From Schistocerca nitens (lineage: Eukaryota > Arthropoda > Insecta > Orthoptera > Acrididae): a stretch of 64,000 bases of DNA. The notes below the pieces were generated by a model. It had not been told where the DNA came from, searched no databases, and worked only from the letters and a program-made list of their open reading frames with translations. The position numbers were made by a program, and so were the translations under genes. Shown piece by piece: positions 11,389-21,400 of this stretch. The stretch lies in the NCBI RefSeq assembly GCF_023898315.1, contig NC_064614.1, forward strand, positions 1,050,784,432 to 1,050,848,431, in the 5' to 3' direction. The first letter of the stretch is position 1. Every line of letters begins with the position of its first letter.

Positions 11389-13393
11389 TCATCATCATCA
11401 TCATCATCATCATCATTTAAGACTGAATATGCCTTTCAGCGTTCAGTCTGGAGCATAGTCCCCCTTATAAAATTCCTCCATGATCCTCTATTCAGTGCTA
11501 ACATTGGTGCCTCTTCTCACGTTAAGCCTATTACTTCAAAATCATTCTTAACCGAATCCAGGTACCTTCTCCTTGGTCTACCCCGACTTCTCCTACCCTC
11601 TACTGCCGAACCCACGAGTCTCATGGGTAACCTTCCTTCTCCCATGAGTGTAACATGACCCCATCATCTAAGCCTGTTCGCCCTGACTGCTACATCTACA
11701 GAGTTCATTCCCAGTTTTTCTTTGATTTCCTCATTGTGGACACCCTCCTGCCATTGTTCCCATCTACTAGTATCTGCAATCATCCTAGCTGCTTTCATAT
11801 CCGTAACCTCAACCTTATTGATAAGGTAACCTGAATCCACCTAGCTTTCGCTCCCATACAACAAAGTTGATCGAAAGATTTAACGGTGCACAGATAACTT
11901 AGTCTTGGTACTGACTTCCTTCTTGCAGAAGACAGTAGATCGTAGCTGAGCGCTCACTGCATTAGCTTTGCTACACCTCGCTTCCAGTTCTTTCACTAAA
12001 TTGCCATCCTGTGAGAATATGCATCCTAAGTACTTGAAACCGTCCACCTCTTCTAACTTTGTTCCTCCTATTTATCATTCTATCCGCTTATATCTCTTTC
12101 CCACTGACATAACTTTCGTTTTGGAGATGGTAATCTTCATACCATAGTCCTTACATTTCTGATCTAGCTCTGAAATATTACTTTGCAAACTTCCAATCGA
12201 ATCTGCCGTCACAACTAAGTCAACCGCAAATGCGAGACTGCTCATTTTGTGTTCACATATCTTAATCTTACCCAGCCAGTCCATTGTTTGGAACATATGA
12301 TCCATAAATAATATGAACAACAGTGGAGACAGGTTGCAGCTTTGTCTTACCCCTGAAACTACTCTGAACCATGATCTCAATTTACCGTCAACTCTAACTG
12401 CTGCCTGACTATCTATGTAAAGACCTTTAGTTGCTTGCAAAAGTTTGCCTCCTGTTCCATAATCTCGTAGAGCAGACAATAACTTCCTCCTAGGAACCCG
12501 GTCATATGCCTTATGTAGGTCTATAAAGCATAGATACAATTCCCTGTTCCACTCGTAACACTTCTCCATTATTTACCGTAAGCTAAAGATCTGGTCCTGA
12601 GAACTTCTAAGAGGCCTAAACCCACACTGATTTTCATCCAATTTGTCCTCAACTAATACTCGCACTTTCCTTTCAACAATACCTGAGAGGATTTTACCCA
12701 CAACGTTGATTAAAGAGATACCTCTGTAGTTGTTACAATCTTTTCTGTATCCATGTTTAAAGATTCGTGTGATTACTGCTTTCGTTCAGTCTGATGGGAC
12801 CTGTCCCGACTCCCACGCCATTTCAGTTATCCTGTGTAGCCAATTAAGACTTGAAATTCCACTGTATTTGATGAGTTCCGATTTAATTTATCCACACCAG
12901 CCGCTTTATTGCACTGCAATCTATTGACCATTTTCTCCACTTCCTCAAATGTGATCCTATTTCCATCATCATTCGTATCCCATTGTACATCGAAACATCT
13001 GAAATATTACTGATCGTATTTTCACCTACATTGAGCAACTCTTCAAAATATTCACTCCATCTGCCCAAGACATAAAAAGGATTCGCCGTCAGTTTTCCTG
13101 ACCTGTCCAAAATACTTGTCATTTCCTTCTTACCTCCCTTTCGAAGTCTGCTAATTACACTCCAGAATGGTTTTCCAGCAGCTTGACCCAAAGTCTCCAA
13201 CCTGTTTCGAAAGTCTGCCTTTAGATTTATTCTTGGATGCTGCAGTTATCTGTTTGACTTTCTTTCTTTCTTCAACATAACTTTCTCTGTCTACCTGAGT
13301 TCTAGTATGCAGCCATTTTTGATACCCTTTCTTTTTCCTTTTACAGGCTGCCTTGACTGTGTCATTCCACCAAGCTGTTTGCTTCATCCTAGT
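11389..13393 (-). mobile_element. 5'-truncated LINE nested in reverse orientation
   Basis: Minus-strand LINE whose 3' end at 11389 is a (GAT)n tract (CATCATCAT on the plus strand), a short-tandem-repeat tail of the kind RTE-type LINEs use instead of poly(A). It begins in the region between endonuclease and RT at about 13393. It interrupts the plus-strand LINE that flanks it and is therefore younger. Confidence 0.8.
11420..13387 (-). pseudogene. LINE reverse transcriptase of the nested element
   Basis: In order on the minus strand: TAWWNDTVKAACKRKK (13387) and the pre-RT linker; KPFWSVISRLRKGG (about 13190); then the RT proper at 12569-12075 with LCFIDLHKAYDRVPR (motif A), RQSCNLSPLLFILFMD (motif B; Gly normally precedes Cys) and SSLAFAVDLVV (motif C; FADD expected, here FAVD). 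MKITISKTKVMSVG follows. Stops and shifts lie between the blocks and downstream to 11420. It is better preserved than its host LINE, in line with later arrival, but the catalytic motif is damaged. Confidence 0.75.
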
Positions 13394-13625
13394 CTTTTAC
13401 GAAAGAATTTCCTGGGGTTTAGCCGTGTGTGGAAGTGAAACACGTACGATAACTTAGACAAGACGAGAGTAGAGGCTTTTGAAATGTGGTGCTGCACAGT
13501 AATACTGATGATTAGATAGATAGATAACGTAACTTACGAGGTGGCACAACCTGATTAGAAAAAGCGATCGGCTGATAAGGCACATTCTGAGAAATCAAGG
13601 TATTACCAGTTTCGTAATGGAGGCT

Positions 13626-13663
13626 AATATGTGTGTGTGTGTGTGTGGCGGAGGGGGGGGGGG
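13626..13663 (+). repeat. (TG)n microsatellite and G run
   Basis: Nine or so TG units, then GGCGGA and a run of about twelve G, within the 3' part of the plus-strand LINE. Confidence 0.9.
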
Positions 13664-14049
13664 GTAAGTGGGAAAGAAATCGTTGAAGGAGAGGAAGAGA
13701 TGAATACAGTAAGCAGATTCAGAAGGATACAAGTTGCAGTAGTTGTTCGGAGATGAAGAGGCATTAAAGACAGAATATCATGGAGAGCTGTATCAAACCA
13801 TTCTTCGGACCGAAGACCACAATAGCATGTTACTATACAGAATTCAGAGTCAATATTGCGTTTGACAAATAAGGTTCTAAAATTTACGAGAGCTTAAGCG
13901 GAGAAAAAATAATGGTGTGAAATTCCACGGTAGACGCTAGATACAACATTCATCGCAAAACAACAGCGTTGGAATAGGTGGTATTCATTGAGAATGCATG
14001 TAATAAATTCACCTTGCGCACGGTATGCGACAAAATACGAGAAGCATCC

Positions 14050-14525
14050 TCATGCCGTGCGTCACATTCCGTTGATCCCACAGATAGGATGCCGGTTGAA
14101 TATCGACCTCTGCTTTTATTTCCTAGCAAAAGCCGCTGAAGGAATTTATGTCACTAATACTTTTGTATTACCGAGAAATAGGAGAGAGGGTCACGCACAT
14201 AATACAGGATTTGGGGTGGACATCATTAAAATTAAGGAGCTTCTCGTTGCGCCGGGACCTTCTCACGAAATTTCAACCACCAGCTTTCTCCTCCGAATGC
14301 GAAAATATTTTGTTGACAGAGGCCTACACAGGGAGAAACGAACGTCATAATAAGGGAAATCAGAGTTCGCATGGGAAGGTATAGCTGTTCGTTTTTTCCA
14401 CCCACTGTTTGAGAGTAGGGTAATAAAGAATTGTCGTGAAAGTAGTTCACTGAAACCTCCGTAAGCACATAAGTGTGATTTGCAGAGTATCCATGTAAAT
14501 GCGGATGTAGATAACGATATGCAGC
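14050..14525 (+). pseudogene. LINE C-terminus and 3' tail relic
   Basis: One frame gives RRERVTHIIQDLGWTSLK ... FSLRRDLLTKFQPPAFSSEC, the C-terminal region typical of a jockey/CR1-like LINE, followed by GREIRA-type residues in shifted frames and the noncoding 3' end (TTTGCAGAGTATCCATGTAA, then GATGTAGATAA). The GATGTA-type tail is shared with the LINEs ending near 41.78, 42.09, 48.93 and 62.42 kb. A 5'-truncated, degraded copy. Confidence 0.65.
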
Positions 14526-15042
14526 AAGGCATAGTTTTGAATACCGTGTTAGTCATTCCATTATTTTGTTTCAGCTGTAACATTTACGTAAACCATTGTG
14601 AAGCTAATAGTTGTCGGCAGACTGCCTAAACCTCAGGAACATCTTCTGCAGCATTGTTCTATAAGGCTTACTGAAGCATGATGGGTTCTCTTTGATAGAC
14701 GATTATTTTCCTAGCCTCTGGTGGGACCAAAATAGCTAACTATTCCCTCACACACAAAACCTGCAGTGGCGCGGGTGTGCCTCTGGTTGGTATGGACACT
14801 CGGACACCTACGAGAGCTTGACAGGCTAGGCCTCCAGACTACTCAGTGAAAGAAAGGAAAACTATCCGTAGTAACAGGTAGAACGGTAACAATATATAGT
14901 CCCTGTCATTACACAGAATAAATAAACTTTTCAGAACGTACAGACCTTTTTCAAACAAAACGCACTATAACCGGTTGCTATAGTCTGTAAAATGTCTCCA
15001 GAAAGGAACACTTTTTATGGAAAGAATGTAATGCCATCAAGC
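14526..15042. other. Unidentified DNA
   Basis: Nothing recognisable before the target-site duplication of the next SINE. Confidence 0.4.
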
Positions 15043-15058
15043 ACAAGGAAGACTGAAA
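15043..15058. repeat. Target-site duplication of outer SINE, left copy
   Basis: ACAAGGAAGACTGAAA matches ACAAGCAAGACTGAAA at 20785-20800 with one mismatch in 16. The pair brackets the split SINE and everything inserted in it. Confidence 0.85.
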
Positions 15059-15270
15059 TGTCGTGTGGCTAGGGCCTCCCGTCGGGTAGACCGTTCGCCT
15101 GGTGCAGGTCTTCCGAGTTGACGCCACTTCGGCGACCTGCGCGTCGATGGGGATGAAATGATGATGATTAGGACAACAAAACACCCAGCCCCTGAGCAGA
15201 GAAAATCTCCGAACCAGCCGGGAATCGAACCCGGGCCCTTAGGATTGTCAGTCTTTCACGCTGATCATTT
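15059..15270 (-). mobile_element. tRNA-derived SINE, family B, 3' part (outer layer of nest)
   Basis: Minus-strand SINE. The tRNA-like B-box region reads GGGCCCGGGTTCGATTCCCG on the minus strand, followed by GGAGATTTTCTCTGC, GGGCTGGGTGTTTTGTTGTC and a GATGATGATTTCATC stretch. It is cut at ATCATTT, where the LINE entered; the remaining 5' end (GACCCCGGTAGCT) is found at 20768-20784. Confidence 0.9.
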
Positions 15271-15430
15271 TTTTTTAACTTATTCCATCTTTCGCGACTG
15301 CAACAAAAGTGTGTCTGCACAGGCGAGCAGTGCAGTGACAAAATCGCGCACAGCGCGGAATGCGGGGAGCACGTCTCTGTAGCAGCGAAAGGCTCAATGC
15401 GGCCGTGGTGGCATTACTTCATGAACTGCG
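15271..15430 (-). other. Possible 3'-transduced segment
   Basis: In LINE orientation the 3' UTR reaches an A-rich tract (15436-15479), then a G run, then about 150 bp of different, GC-balanced sequence, then a second A run at the insertion boundary. Two successive A tracts are what read-through past the first polyadenylation site would leave. It could instead be an ordinary UTR or an older insertion. Confidence 0.35.
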
Positions 15431-15435
15431 CGCTC

Positions 15436-15479
15436 CCCCCCTTTTTTATTTTTTTTTATTTTTTTTTATTTTTTTTTTT
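15436..15479 (-). repeat. Internal A-rich tract of LINE 3' UTR
   Basis: On the plus strand, blocks of 6-11 T separated by single A, preceded by a C run. Confidence 0.9.
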
Positions 15480-15696
15480 CCAAATTAGAAAATTACAGCC
15501 GTAGCAACAACAGAACAAGAGTTTCTTCTAAACTATGAAAAAGAATTTGAAACTAATAGTGTGATGATAGATAATAACGAAAGAAAAATGTAACCAAATC
15601 CCGCACGCCATTCCATGGGCATGGCACCTCGGCGTACAGATGCCATGTTCCAAATTGTTACAACATTTCGCGGCGTGTGGAGCCCCATGTCGGCGG

Positions 15697-18265
15697 TCAT
15701 CCTCTGCCCGGTACTCCCCAACTGTGAGGGGCGTTGTCGAAGACACTGCGCAAATAGTTCGCGAATAGCTGTCGGTATCGGGGTGTACACTCAAGTGTGC
15801 TATGACTGTCCTGGAGAAATTGCCAGTAATCAAGCACCATCTTCTCATCATCGCGAAAGAGGTAGTATATGGACATGCCTTTAAACCATGTGAGAGCGTG
15901 AGTCTTCGCAGGTGGGAAATAAGTATCCTCTGGACAAAGGAGGAGCCGTGGCTCAATTGTGCGAGGCGCGATACGTAGGTAGCAGGCGAGGATCTTCTGC
16001 ACTAGCAGCCATACCTCTAACGCCGATCCACATGTTAAACGGTGTTCGTCAGTATCCACGAGGTGGCAACGTGGGCAAAGGGGGGAATCCGTCATCCCAA
16101 TAGCATGCAGCCGTTCTCGTGTTACAACCTTCCCGTTCACCACCTGGTACCACGCGGCTCGTGCCCGCGTGGGGAGGAACGGCTTCTGGACCGCTCTCCA
16201 CACTGCCGGCCATAGGGTCGTAGGGCTCTTCCTCTCAATCACATTCCGAGGTATGGACCTTAGGAGCAGTCTGTAAACGTCTCTCACCTTGGGAGTGCGA
16301 GTGTTGGGAAGGTCTGGGTGCGCGTAACTGTATTCCAGAATAAATGCCGAGAGGTGCGAGAGTGAAGGTGTAATGTGCGCAACCGTGACAGGTGGCAGAA
16401 GAGACGCCGGCAGCAATTCCTCTAACAGACGTCCCGTAAGGGAAGCATCTTTGTGGGTCCACAATTTCATCATTGTGCACAAGTATAACGCTGTAGCTCT
16501 TGCTCGTACATTTATAAGTCCCAGTCCGCCATCACGCGGAGGGAGGGTGAGTGTTTCGTAGCGGACTTTGAATAGGTGTCCGGCGGTAAGGTAATATCCA
16601 AACGCTGCTTGCAATCTGTGTGCCATCGCTGTCGATATCGGTAGGACCTGGGCCATGTGGATCATCTTAGTCGCCACGTGAAGGTTGAGGTATTCAACAC
16701 GCTGTAGGAGGTCCATCCGTCGAAGTAAGTTCCGGCGAACTTCTGTGCGTATGGCCTGTAGTAATCGTGCATAGTTCATTGCAGCCGCGCGGCGCACATC
16801 CTGTGTAAATGTTATGCCCAAGAACCGGATCTTGTTAACTAGTGGGAGTGGGGCTAAAGCGTCCTCCTGTAGATCTCTCCCAATCGGCATCGCTGCCGAC
16901 TTGGCCACATTCATGAGGCTGCCCGCTGCCAATCCATAGCGATTGATCCATTGTATCACCGATCGTACCTCGTCACCAGATCGGACAAGTAATAGCAGGT
17001 CATCAGCATTTATCCTGCAGTGAAAGGTGTGATCCCTCAGTGACATTCCCGAGAGCCTGTTTTTCAACCCTCCGACAAGTGGTTCGAGTGCGATCGCGTA
17101 AAGGATCAGGGAGAGTGGGCATCCTTGGCGAACTGACCGTCGGATCGGAAAGGGACCCGCAATCCGTCCATTCACCAGTACACGGGATGCAGCTCCACGG
17201 AAAAGGCGCTGAAAGATGTCGAGAAAGTCAGGCGGGAAGCCCATGCGGGCCATAACGGACAGAAGGAACTTGTGGTGAACTCTGTCAAAGGCGTGGTCGA
17301 AATCAATGGAGATCAGAGCAGCTCGAAGGCGACAGCATGTGGCGATGGCTATTAAATCCCTGCATTTGCTGGTTGCCGTTTGCATGTTGGTCACTCCGCC
17401 CTGTGTCGTTTGCTCCATTGAGAGGAATAGGGGCAGAACCTGCTTTATGCGGCTGGCGAGTAGGCGGGCGAAGATTTTATAGTCCGAGTTGAGCATTGTA
17501 ATGGGCCTGTAGTCCTCGACCGTCCGACCTCTGGAAGGCTTGTGTATCGGTATAAGGAGACCTTCCACGAATGCAGGTGGCACGTGGGAACCGGGGGTCA
17601 TCAGTTCTTGGTACATGCTGATCCATTGGGGCATCATTAGATCGCGGAAAGTCCGATAAAACTCGAGCGGCAGTCCGTCTGGCCCGGGAGATTTGTTGAG
17701 TGCTCCCTTGTTAAGCGCGTCCTCGATGTCGTCCCGTGTAACTCCACCTAACAGCGTCGCCGCTGCTGCATTGTCGAGGGTGTGCGAGACGTGCTGCAGT
17801 ATGTCGTGATCGTCCGCGTCCTCTGCCTCTGTATTCACCTCGTCGTAAAACTGGCGATAGTGATCTGCAAAGGCTTCTGTAACCGCGGCCTGAGTCAGTA
17901 CGACCCTACCACCTGGCAATACGAGGTCCGTGATCAGCTGCTGTCGGCGTCGGCGGCTGTCGAGCACGATGTGATGCATAGACGGGTTTTCTCCGTCCGC
18001 TCGGTCGTGACGTCGCGATCGCACGACGACCCCCTCCAAACGTTTCCTCGTAAGAGACAATATTTGACCTTTAATTCGGCGGCTTTCCATTTGTCGGTTT
18101 GGAGATGGTGGTTGGCCGTCGAGTTCGCGAAGCATCGTGTAATAAAAGTCCAATGTGTGACGATGCCAAGCTGCGATATCTTTACCGAATTGAGTTAGCA
18201 CACGCCGAAACGCTGGTTTTGCACAGTCCACCCACCATGCTAGAGTCGAAGGATATCGGGGAAGA
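15697..18265 (-). pseudogene. Tx1/L1-like LINE ORF2: reverse transcriptase and zinc-knuckle part
   Basis: Open for its whole length of over 850 codons after the SINE. The RT motifs are intact or nearly so: NKSPGPDGLPLEFYRTF, VEGLLIPIHKPSRG, DYRPITMLNSDYKIFARLL, LISIDFDHAFDRVHH (motif A, catalytic Asp), RQGCPLSLILYAIALEPL (motif B), INADDLLLLV (motif C; ADD present) and KIRFLGITF. The C-terminal half ends with a zinc-knuckle arrangement, CPRCHLVDTDEHRLTC, found at the end of Tx1/L1-type ORF2 proteins. The frame matches that of the endonuclease on the other side of the inserted SINE. The only obvious lesion on this side is separation from the endonuclease by the SINE. The role would be target-primed reverse transcription of the element RNA. 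Confidence 0.9.
18255..18265. repeat. Target-site duplication of inner SINE, left copy
   Basis: ATCGGGGAAGA, repeated exactly at 18453-18463. Confidence 0.95.
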
Positions 18266-18452
18266 TTCTCGCTTCCCACGCCCGGGTTCCCGGGTTCGAT
18301 TCCCGGCGGGGTCAGGGATTTTCTCTGCCTCGTGATGGCTGGGTGTTGTGTGATGTCCTTAGGTTAGTTAGGTTTAAGTAGTTCTAAGTTCTAGGGGACT
18401 GATGACCATAGATGTTAAGTCCCATAGTGCTCAGAGCCATTTGAACCATTTT
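18266..18452 (+). mobile_element. Chimeric SINE inside LINE ORF2 (innermost layer)
   Basis: Plus-strand copy with a perfect 11-bp target duplication. The head (TTCGATTCCCGGCGGGGTCA, GGGATTTTCTCTGCC, GGCTGGGTGTTGTG) resembles family B, while the tail from GTCCTTAGGTTAGTTAGG to AGCCATTTGAACCATTTT is family A. The tRNA A-box end is missing. It introduces a stop into ORF2. Confidence 0.9.
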
Positions 18453-18463
18453 ATCGGGGAAGA
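18453..18463. repeat. Target-site duplication of inner SINE, right copy
   Basis: ATCGGGGAAGA, identical to 18255-18265. Confidence 0.95.
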
Positions 18464-19274
18464 CGACGTTCGTAATCCAGCCATGTGTTGGCGATAATTC
18501 GACGGCATTCCGGGTCTTGAAGATGTGCCACATTCAGCTTCCAGGGTCCTCGGCTGCGCCATATTCGCTGCTGTTGTAGAGTGAGTGTGCATATGAAAGC
18601 GCTATGATCGGAGAAGGCAAGCGGCCAACGTTCAGCGTCCAATACTCCCGGCGCTAGAGCTCGTGAGACATAAATGCGGTCTAGGCGACTGGCCGAGTGA
18701 CTAGTAAGGTATGTCGGCCCGGGACGGTCACCGTGCACTGTCTCCCACGTGTCAGTGAGAAGCAGATCACGAACCAGGAGCCGAAGTTCTTGACAAGTCG
18801 AGAAGTGTGGGACTTGGTCTTTTGGGTGGAGCACACAGTTAAAGTCGCCGCCGAAGATATATTGATCGTAGCGGCTGATAAAGAGGGGGGCGATATCCTC
18901 CGAGTAGAACAGCGATCGTTTGCGGCGTTGGTCAGTTCCTGATGGAGCGTAGATGTTAATGATGCGTGTGCCCAGTGCTGTGATCGCCAGCCCCCTTCCT
19001 GACGGAAGGTAAGTCACTGCTTCGATGGCAATTCCGTCGCGCACTAGTATTGCCGTACCGCTGCCATTCCGGTCCGCCGGTGACATATGTGTCACGTAAC
19101 CGTAGAAAACGGGGAGGGCCGCTATATACACTTCTGCAACAGGGCAATGTCAACATCCGCAGAACGAAGCATCTCACGCAGCAACTGGATCTTCACTGCC
19201 GTTCGTATCGTGTTGAGGTTAAGCGTGGCGATACGATATGCTTGTTGCCGAACCGCAGGTGTTAAGTTATCCAT
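18464..19274 (-). pseudogene. Tx1/L1-like LINE ORF2: endonuclease part
   Basis: Start chosen at the ATG at 19274 (MDNLTPAVRQQAYRIATLNL), 77 bp after ORF1 ends; the N-terminal TLNLNTIRT and DIALLQ blocks are the first endonuclease motifs. A one-base loss just after LLQ (about 19133) shifts the frame; downstream frames give YIAALPVFYG, GSGTAILVR, IINIYAPSG, YIFGGDFNCVL (GDFN), RLDRIYVSR and FSDHSAFI (SDH). These include the catalytic Asp/Asn and His positions of apurinic-type endonucleases that nick the target. The part ends where the SINE entered. Confidence 0.85.
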
Positions 19275-19351
19275 TAAGACTGGAATTGCCTATGACGCTT
19301 CTGACTCTATTGACACCTCCGCAACCCCACAAACCGCACCTGCCGTCCTTT

Positions 19352-20635
19352 CTAGAGAGCCGGCGCCAATGGCGTGGGCCCTGTTGGCGTAACTTGCATG
19401 GTTCCGTCGTCGTCGTGGTCATCCGCCCACGTCGGGGAACTCAATGCAAGATCTGCTTCCCTAGCGTCCTCAGGACTCGGCATGGGTGCTTGCACTCCAG
19501 AAGGTGGTGGGCAGCATCTGTCCTGCATATCGGCATCCGATGTTGCCACTGTAGGTATATGTGGTTTGTCCTCAGTTCCGTTCGGTGGTGCCACACTGCA
19601 GCAAATGGCGGCTGCCTCTGTGGTAGCGTCGTCATTGAAGGTGGAGTCTTCGCCCTCTGGAGGCTGCGTCGCATCCCGTTCGGAAGTTGCTCTACGCCTC
19701 CGCTTCCGTCGCTTCGGGGAGCGTTGGTTCCTGGAGTGTCCTTCAGTGTCAGACGACGGCAAAGATTCCCGACGTTCCGGCACAAAGGCAGCTGTAGGCA
19801 CAATAAGCGAGTCTACGCCCATGCTATTGTCATGTATGTTGTTATCCGTCGACGGGGGTGGCGGCATCGGAATTGAATCCGTAGCTTGTGGAACGGGTGT
19901 GTCGTCATCGCCCTGTATTGGAGGATGGAGCCGCGACCCAACAGTGGATGTCGGCCGTCGTGGTGAAGTGGTAGCTGTCGTGAGGGCTGCTGCATAAGTC
20001 ACGGGAAGCAGCGTCGGCTGCGATGGCGGGTCTGCGTCAGCTGGCGGCAGTTGCGTGATTTGACGTTGGAGACATTCTGATCTAAGATGTCCCTCCTTCC
20101 CACAACCAGAGCAGGTCTTTGGTTGCCCATCGTAGATGACGATGGCACGGCAGCCACCGATAGTCAGATATGAAGGTACATGTCTTTTAAGTTCTATTCG
20201 GACCTGGCGGACTCCATTCAGCACAGGATATGTCTGGAATTGCGTCCATTTTTCCGCAATATGATCATGGACCGTGCCGTAGGGGCGCAGCGCTGTCACG
20301 ACGTCCTCCGCCGGTAATTCGAAAGGAAGTTCGAAAATTCTGACCGTGCGAAGTCCCATGCCAGAATAATCGACGTGTACAGTCCCCACATTGCCATCAG
20401 CATGGCAGAAACGGAGGCCCTGTTTCGTGTCCCGAAGGATCCGTTCACATGTTGCGTCGTTGATGATCTTGACATATACGATACTACTCACAATGGACAA
20501 GTGAATGCCGAGAATGTCGGTCGCCGGGATTTTAACTTCTTCTCGTAGAAATCGTTCGACTTCGAGTGCTTTGGGCCGTGCGAATTCGTTGCGGAACGTA
20601 AATTTGAGCGTCGATTTTCTGTATTGGTGCGCCAT
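19352..20635 (-). CDS. Tx1-like LINE ORF1 protein, zinc-knuckle nucleic-acid-binding
   Basis: Intact 427-codon frame starting MAHQYRKSTLKFTF, the first ATG after a 125-bp leader. The N-terminal half (to about residue 170) has the beta-rich look of an RNA-binding fold, with SSIVYVKIINDATCERILRD and GLRTVRIFELPFELP. At about residues 170-187 is a CCHC knuckle, CSGCGKEGHLRSEC. The C-terminal half is low complexity and rich in Pro, Thr, Ser and Asp, with a basic RSPKRRKRRRRA patch near residue 300 that could be a nuclear signal. ORF1 proteins of this branch coat the element RNA to form the particle that is reverse-transcribed. Absence of stops over 1.28 kb supports a young insertion. The RNA-binding-fold reading is tentative. 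Confidence 0.85.
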   Translation of the reverse strand: MAHQYRKSTLKFTFRNEFARPKALEVERFLREEVKIPATDILGIHLSIVSSIVYVKIINDATCERILRDTKQGLRFCHADGNVGTVHVDYSGMGLRTVRIFELPFELPAEDVVTALRPYGTVHDHIAEKWTQFQTYPVLNGVRQVRIELKRHVPSYLTIGGCRAIVIYDGQPKTCSGCGKEGHLRSECLQRQITQLPPADADPPSQPTLLPVTYAAALTTATTSPRRPTSTVGSRLHPPIQGDDDTPVPQATDSIPMPPPPSTDNNIHDNSMGVDSLIVPTAAFVPERRESLPSSDTEGHSRNQRSPKRRKRRRRATSERDATQPPEGEDSTFNDDATTEAAAICCSVAPPNGTEDKPHIPTVATSDADMQDRCCPPPSGVQAPMPSPEDAREADLALSSPTWADDHDDDGTMQVTPTGPTPLAPAL

Positions 20636-20760
20636 GGTGATCTATATGCTGAGTACGGCACGCGCGAAACGGCCGAGTACGATGTAAACAACACAAGTGC
20701 TCGCTCCGCGGCAGGAACACAAACAGCGCGTCCTCACCGCAGCACAGCCAAAGGCCAACT
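20636..20760 (-). promoter_or_regulatory. LINE 5' UTR, likely internal promoter region
   Basis: About 125 bp between the 5' junction and the ORF1 start, GC-richer than the flanks. Since a LINE of this kind must be transcribed from its own 5' end, promoter function is expected from family knowledge; no specific element can be pointed to. Confidence 0.4.
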
Positions 20761-20767
20761 ATCATTT
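20761..20767. repeat. Target-site duplication of the LINE, right copy
   Basis: ATCATTT, identical to 15264-15270. Confidence 0.85.
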
Positions 20768-20784
20768 AGCTACCGGGGTCGGGG
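20768..20784 (-). mobile_element. tRNA-derived SINE, family B, 5' end
   Basis: Reads GTCCCCGACCCCGGTAGCT-like on the minus strand, the start of the tRNA-like head whose remainder is at 15059-15270. The right copy of the 16-bp target duplication follows at 20785-20800. Confidence 0.85.
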
Positions 20785-20800
20785 ACAAGCAAGACTGAAA

Positions 20801-21400
20801 CGCAATAACTTATGGTTGGGTGCGTACTGCAGAATAATATTGACACAGAGAACTTACAGCATGAATGGTCTGATGATGGAGAGACGGAATTCAGAAATAT
20901 TATGAAACTAATAAACGGCGCTTTCGAAAGAAACTTGCTCTTTCACAATAGACTCACATACCATGCCGGTAGGCATCCTACGTCTGACTCAATTTTTTGC
21001 GGTGCTTCAGCTGTGAACTGGATCTATACATGAAATTTGCACGTAAGGGACAGGCTACATATGGCAGCTGATGGTCCATGAAGCAAGTTCCTGGTCGCTC
21101 CAGTCAGTCAGTCCTTCAGACATATTACCCGGATCCTTGACTGCATTTATTTTTACGAAGAAAATATGACGGAATAAATCAAAATCACCGAGAGTATCTT
21201 GTAATGAAGCGAAGAATATTTTTAGCTCGTTAGAACAGCCCATCTTCATCATTCAGTGTCATAGTACAAGCAACGTGAAACCAAATCCTATAAAATGACA
21301 GAGAGACAAACTCGAAGCACAAACGCAAATAACTGTTCACGACAGAGTTTCTATTCCAGTAGCTAGCACTTACCTCTAGGATTCTTTTACAGTATTAAAA
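20801..21400. other. Unidentified DNA
   Basis: No gene or repeat recognised. Confidence 0.4.

Larger units (their letters stand above)
9850..13835 (+). mobile_element. RTE-like LINE split by a nested LINE
   Basis: The plus-strand element occupies 9850-11388 and resumes at about 13394-13835. The reading continues across the gap: before it, the YLGNKITDDGRSRDDIK region leads to LLTSNTDLSDRK; after it come GLAVCGSETRT and VEAFEMWC-like residues, the normal next block of this protein. The 3' end resembles another copy at 32.2-32.8 kb (sequence around ACAGTAAGCAGATTCAGAAG and the final GAAGACCACAA). GAAAGACTT at the left junction and GAAAGAATT at the right may be the target duplication of the inserted LINE. 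Confidence 0.75.
15271..20760 (-). mobile_element. Nearly full-length Tx1/L1-like LINE
   Basis: ATCATTT at 15264-15270 and again at 20761-20767 is the target-site duplication; between the copies lies a complete layout on the minus strand: a 5' UTR of about 125 bp, ORF1, a 77-bp gap, ORF2 with endonuclease, RT and a zinc knuckle, a 3' UTR and a terminal A run. Without the SINE inserted in ORF2 it is about 5.3 kb. The ORF2 style (SPGPDGLPLEFYRTF, RPITMLNSDYKIFARLLASR) is that of the L1/Tx1 branch. Damage is light: one visible frameshift plus the SINE. Confidence 0.9.

Noticed and set aside
18380-18425. CTGATGA in SINE tails as a hammerhead
   Set aside because: No stem II followed by GAAA; the pairing is the outer GGGAC/GTCCC stem instead.
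15615-20687. Plus-strand open frames opposite the LINE ORFs
   Set aside because: Shadows of the minus-strand genes; no motif of their own.
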